64,000 bases of DNA from DASRDZ01 sp035652335 (GTDB lineage: Bacteria > Chloroflexota > Dormibacteria > Aeolococcales > Aeolococcaceae), in the NCBI GenBank assembly GCA_035652335.1, contig DASRDZ010000013.1, positions 17,266 through 81,265 on the forward strand. The letters are read 5' to 3'. The position numbers and the translations under genes were made by a program. Of this stretch, positions 58,858 to 64,000 are shown piece by piece. The notes beneath the pieces are model-generated. The model was given only the letters and a program-made list of their open reading frames with translations, made no database searches and was not told the origin of the DNA. Position 1 is the first letter of the stretch. Every line of letters begins with the position of its first letter.

Positions 58858-59753
58858 CCGTGGCCGCGCTGGACACGCAGCGGCTCGACACGTGGCTCGC
58901 GGAGCGCCGCGGCATCACCCGCTCCGCGGCGCAGGCGCTGATCGCCGCCGCCCTGGTCCAGGTCAACGGACGTCCGGGCCGCCCGGGGCAGCGCATCGGC
59001 GACGGCGACGACGTGCAGGTCGCCGACCCGCCGCCCCGTGCGCCCGTCGCCCCCGGCACGGGTCCGCGGGTGGCGCTCAACGTCGTGTACGAGGACGAGT
59101 GGCTGGCGGTGATCGACAAGCCCGCGGGGCTGGTCGTGCATCCGGCGCCCGGACATCCCCACGGCACCGTCGCCGACGCGCTGCGGCAGCGCGGCGACAC
59201 CTGGTCGCTGGTCGGTGGCGCGGAGCGCGCCGGCATCGTGCACCGCCTCGACCGCCACACCAGCGGGCTGATGGTGGTGGCCAAGACCGAGGCGTCGCAT
59301 CGCACGCTCGCCGCGCAGCTCAGCGATCGCACCCTGGGACGCAGCTACTGGACGCTGGTGTGGGGCGGCGTCACCGAGGAGACGGGCCGCGTCGACGCGC
59401 CGATCGGCCGCGACCCGCGCGACCGCAAGCGCATGGCGGTGGTCGACAACGGACGCGCCGCCGTCACCGACTTCCGCGCCGTCGAACGGCTGCCACAGGC
59501 GACGGTGCTCGACGTCTCGCTGCGCACCGGGCGCACCCACCAGATCCGCGTCCACCTCGCCTACATCGGGCGCCCGATCGTCGGTGATCCTGTCTACGGA
59601 CGGCGCCACGACCCGCATGCCGGGCGTCCCGCGCTGCATGCGCGCGCCCTCCACTTCGTCCATCCCGGCGACGGCAGGAGCTGCACCTTCGAGTCGCCGC
59701 TCCCCGACGACCTGCGCGCGCTGCTCGATCGGGCCAGGAGCGGGACGCTCTGA
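58854..59753 (+). CDS. rluD: 23S rRNA pseudouridine synthase, RluD family
   Basis: A 299-aa enzyme with an N-terminal S4 RNA-binding domain (about 6-55) and a RluA-type catalytic domain with D133 in HRLDRHTSGLMVVAKT. LRTGRTHQIRVHLAYIGRPIVGDPVYG is the standard C-terminal motif. It converts uridines to pseudouridine in helix 69 if it is a true RluD; other RluA-family targets are possible. The lspA-rluD order is widely conserved. Confidence 0.92.
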   Translation: MTVAALDTQRLDTWLAERRGITRSAAQALIAAALVQVNGRPGRPGQRIGDGDDVQVADPPPRAPVAPGTGPRVALNVVYEDEWLAVIDKPAGLVVHPAPGHPHGTVADALRQRGDTWSLVGGAERAGIVHRLDRHTSGLMVVAKTEASHRTLAAQLSDRTLGRSYWTLVWGGVTEETGRVDAPIGRDPRDRKRMAVVDNGRAAVTDFRAVERLPQATVLDVSLRTGRTHQIRVHLAYIGRPIVGDPVYGRRHDPHAGRPALHARALHFVHPGDGRSCTFESPLPDDLRALLDRARSGTL

Positions 59754-60316
59754 TGCCGCGGCCGGGTCGCCTCATCGTCATCAGCGGTCCCAGCGGCGTG
59801 GGCAAGGACACCGTGCTGCGCACGCTGTTCGCGCTCGACCCCCACCTGCGCTACAGCGTCTCCTACACGACGCGCGCGCCGCGCCCGGGCGAGGTCGACG
59901 GCACCTCGTACTCCTTCGTCGACGAGCCCACCTTCCTGGGCATGGTCGACCGCGGCGAGTTCCTGGAGTGGGCTCGGGTGCACGGCAACCTCTACGGCAC
60001 CTCCCTGGCCCGCGTCCGGGAGTGCCTCGACCGCGGCGAGGACGTGGTCCTCAAGATCGACGTGCAGGGCGCCGCCCAGCTGCGCGGCCGCGTCCCCGAG
60101 GCGATCTTCCTCTTCCTGCTGCCGCCGTCGGAGGCCGAGCTCCGCCAGCGCCTGGCCGCCCGTGACACCGAGGACGAGGAGTCCCTCGCCGTGCGCGAGG
60201 CCGACGCCAAGCGTGAGCTCGCCGAGGCGGAGCGGTACGATCACCGGGTTGTGAACGACCAGGTCGAGCGGGCCGCCCGCGAGATCCTCGACATCGTTGC
60301 CGCCAGCCGTGGCTGA
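59753..60316 (+). CDS. gmk: Guanylate kinase
   Basis: A 187-aa enzyme phosphorylating GMP to GDP. P-loop SGPSGVGKDTV (Asp where Ser or Gly is more usual), GMP site YSVSYTTRAPRPGEVDGTSYSFV and FLEWARVHGNLYGTS, and the LID region. Starts on the last base of the rluD stop. Its 3' end overlaps the coaBC start by 8 bp, leaving no room for rpoZ, which lies between these two genes in many bacteria. Confidence 0.97.
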   Translation: MPRPGRLIVISGPSGVGKDTVLRTLFALDPHLRYSVSYTTRAPRPGEVDGTSYSFVDEPTFLGMVDRGEFLEWARVHGNLYGTSLARVRECLDRGEDVVLKIDVQGAAQLRGRVPEAIFLFLLPPSEAELRQRLAARDTEDEESLAVREADAKRELAEAERYDHRVVNDQVERAAREILDIVAASRG

Positions 60317-61595
60317 ATCGCTCGGCCTGCAGGGGCGGCGCGTCGCCGTCTACGTGGCGGGAAGCATCGCCGCCTACAAGGCGGGCGAGGTGGTCACCCT
60401 GCTGCGCAAGCGCGGCGCCGAGGTCCGCGTCGCCATGACCGCGGGAGCGCAGCACTTCGTCACGCCGCTGACCCTGCAGAGCCTCTCCGGCCACCCGGTG
60501 GCCACCTCGGTGTGGGACGCCGCCGGCGCCGAGCACGGGATGGAGCACCTGAGCCTCTCCGCGTGGTGCGAGGTCCAGGTGACCGTTGCTGCCACAGCTG
60601 ACCTGATCGCCCGCCTCGCCACAGGACTCGCCGACGACGCGGTCACCACCACCGCGCTGGCCTGCCCCGCCCCGCTGCTGATCGCGCCCGCGATGGAGAC
60701 GGCGATGTGGGAGCACCCCGCGACGCAGGCGCACGTCGACACCCTGCGCCGCCGCGGCGCCCGCATCCTCGGGCCGGCGACCGGCCGCCTCGCCAGCGGC
60801 CGCGAGGGCGCGGGACGGATGGTGGAGCCGGCGGAGATCGTCGCCATGGTGGAGGAGCTGCTCGGTGCCGCACACGGACTTCCGGCAGGATCCTCCCCGC
60901 CAGAGACGTCTCTGCCGCGCGAAGCGGCGGCAGTAGCCCCGTGGCTCGCCGGCAAGCACGTCCTGGTCACCAGCGGTGGGACCCGCGAGCCCATCGACCC
61001 CGTCCGCTACATCGGCAACCGCAGCAGCGGCAAGATGGGCCTCGCCCTAGCCCACGAAGCCCTGCGCCTCGGCGCCCGCGTCACCCTGGTCACCGCCGCG
61101 CCCCCGCCGGCCCCGCAGCCGGACCTCGACGTCGTCGAGGTGGAGACCGCCGCGCAGATGCTCGCCGCGGTGCGCCATGCAGTTCCTGCCACCGATGTCC
61201 TGATCATGGCCGCCGCCGTCGCCGACTACCGCCCCGCCCACGTCGCCGAGCGCAAGATCAAGAAGAGCGGCGAGGCGCTGAACGTCGCCCTGGTGCCGAC
61301 CACCGACATCCTCCGCGCTTTGCGCGAGGACTCGCGTCGCCCGGTCCTGGTCGGCTTCGCCGCCGAGACCGAGGACCTCCTCGACAACGCCGCCCGCAAG
61401 CTCGACGAGAAGGGCCTCGACCTCGTCGTCGCCAACGACGTGAGCGCCACCGACAGCGGCATGGGCTCCGACTACAACGCGGTCACCATCATCGGGCGCG
61501 AGGGCGTCGTCGCCGAGATCCAGCGCGCACCCAAGCCCGACGTCGCCCGCGCCGTCTTCGCGGCGATCCGCACCGTCCATCGCGAGGCCGGCTGA
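60309..61595 (+). CDS. coaBC: Bifunctional phosphopantothenoylcysteine decarboxylase / phosphopantothenate--cysteine ligase
   Basis: A 428-aa fusion for coenzyme A synthesis. CoaC part (about 1-185): GSIAAYKAGEVV, catalytic His in EHGMEHLSLSAWCE, the PAMETAMWEHPATQ segment and GRLASGREGAGRM. CoaB part (about 215-425): VLVTSGGTREPIDPVRYIGNRSSGKMGLALA and IMAAAVADYRP, KIKK. A linker of about 30 residues between them is encoded by palindromic DNA. The GTG at 60309 is preferred; a TTG at 60297 is possible. Confidence 0.96.
   Translation: MAESLGLQGRRVAVYVAGSIAAYKAGEVVTLLRKRGAEVRVAMTAGAQHFVTPLTLQSLSGHPVATSVWDAAGAEHGMEHLSLSAWCEVQVTVAATADLIARLATGLADDAVTTTALACPAPLLIAPAMETAMWEHPATQAHVDTLRRRGARILGPATGRLASGREGAGRMVEPAEIVAMVEELLGAAHGLPAGSSPPETSLPREAAAVAPWLAGKHVLVTSGGTREPIDPVRYIGNRSSGKMGLALAHEALRLGARVTLVTAAPPPAPQPDLDVVEVETAAQMLAAVRHAVPATDVLIMAAAVADYRPAHVAERKIKKSGEALNVALVPTTDILRALREDSRRPVLVGFAAETEDLLDNAARKLDEKGLDLVVANDVSATDSGMGSDYNAVTIIGREGVVAEIQRAPKPDVARAVFAAIRTVHREAG
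60884..60933. repeat. Palindromic element inside the coaBC linker
   Basis: GGCAGGATCCTCCCC (60884-60898), the perfect palindrome CAGAGACGTCTCTG (60901-60914) and an inverted repeat CTGCCGC / GCGGCAG (60912-60918 and 60927-60933) lie in a row, encoding the interdomain linker. The first motif recurs with one deletion at 53965. Confidence 0.5.
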
Positions 61596-61615
61596 CTCCG
61601 CAGCCAGCCAGCACC

Positions 61616-63625
<2,010 letters not shown>

Positions 63626-63641
63626 CCGGAGCCTCCCCACC

Positions 63642-64000
63642 GTGGCAAACCTCGAGATCCTCACCAGCGAGAACCCCCGCCTGCGCGTCAAGGCCATCCG
63701 CGTCCCCCGCGTCGACGACGCCGTGCGCAAGCTGATGGACGACATGGTCGAGACGATGGTCGGCGCCAGCGGCGTCGGCCTCGCCGCCACCCAGGTCGGC
63801 GTCTCCCTGCGGGTCATCGTGATGAAGGTCGACAACCAGCTCTACCAGCTCGCCAACCCCGAGATCATCCGGGCCAGCGGCGAGCAGGTCGGCTACGAGG
63901 GCTGCCTCTCGGTGCCCCGCTACATCGGCGAGGTCGCCCGGGCCCAGCGGGTGGTGGTCAAGGCGCTCAACCGCCACGGCAAGGAGGTGCGCATCAAGGG
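63642..64000 (+). CDS. def: Peptide deformylase, cut by the window end
   Basis: The first 119 codons of def. VGLAATQVG (motif 1, GxGLAAxQ) and EGCLSVP (motif 2 with the metal-binding Cys) are present. The HExxH motif would follow beyond position 64000. The enzyme removes the N-formyl group from nascent proteins. The GTG at 63642 has GGAG about 10 nt upstream. priA-def is a conserved order; fmt would be expected next. Confidence 0.94.
   Translation, partial: MANLEILTSENPRLRVKAIRVPRVDDAVRKLMDDMVETMVGASGVGLAATQVGVSLRVIVMKVDNQLYQLANPEIIRASGEQVGYEGCLSVPRYIGEVARAQRVVVKALNRHGKEVRIK

Overview
The window is a 64 kb piece of a very GC-rich (about 70 %) bacterial chromosome. It is mostly core metabolism and cell-envelope genes, with no phage, transposase, CRISPR array, tRNA or 5S/16S/23S rRNA gene visible. 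GTG starts, 4-bp ATGA/GTGA overlaps, RNase P RNA next to rnhA, nrdR after ftsZ and a type-2 isoleucyl-tRNA synthetase fit a free-living Terrabacteria-type organism (Chloroflexota, Dormibacterota or Actinomycetota neighbourhood). That placement is inference.

Layout. 1-5.6 kb: two small zinc-ribbon proteins, a TetR regulator, a NUDIX/winged-helix regulator, and a minus-strand operon of an FAD oxidase, FluC/CrcB fluoride channel, DUF190 protein and membrane protein. 5.9-8.9 kb: a 1000-aa secreted protein with two 341-aa repeats, a PKD domain and a GGGWI C-terminal domain. 9-19 kb: class II aldolase, acyl-CoA synthetase, small membrane protein, DegP-type protease, PLD-like protein, Lon, ABC exporter, MBL hydrolase. 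19-24 kb: NUDIX CoA pyrophosphatase, hypothetical and zinc-ribbon proteins, alpha/beta hydrolase, membrane HD-GYP phosphodiesterase. 24.2-28.7 kb: an MFS exporter behind a leader that holds a 13-codon peptide and an intrinsic terminator, then trpD-trmK-zinc ribbon-rnhA, facing rnpB.

29.4-49.7 kb is the division and cell-wall (dcw) cluster: mraZ-rsmH-ftsL-ftsI-murF-mraY-murD-ftsW-murG-murC/mpl-murB-ddl-ftsQ, then a break (metF, zinc alcohol dehydrogenase, small membrane protein), then ftsA-ftsZ-nrdR. From ftsI to ftsQ every gene overlaps the next, usually by 4 bp. murE is absent from its usual place, and the protein in the murC slot looks like Mpl. 49.9-54.6 kb: a secreted penicillin-acylase-family hydrolase and a multi-pass GT-C-like membrane protein. 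54.6-64 kb: yggS, ileS2-lspA-rluD-gmk-coaBC-priA-def (def cut by the window edge); rpoZ is missing between gmk and coaBC.

Regulation. Many genes have a TAnnnT -10 box only 6-9 nt before the start codon, which predicts leaderless mRNAs. mraZ has three GTGG repeats at a 10-bp period, an MraZ operator. GTCAC(G/C) direct repeats spaced 11 bp occur at the mraZ, HD-GYP and MFS promoters and suggest one shared OmpR-type regulator. The points most worth following are the MFS attenuator, the Mpl-like enzyme in the murC slot, and the GIHH signature of IleS.
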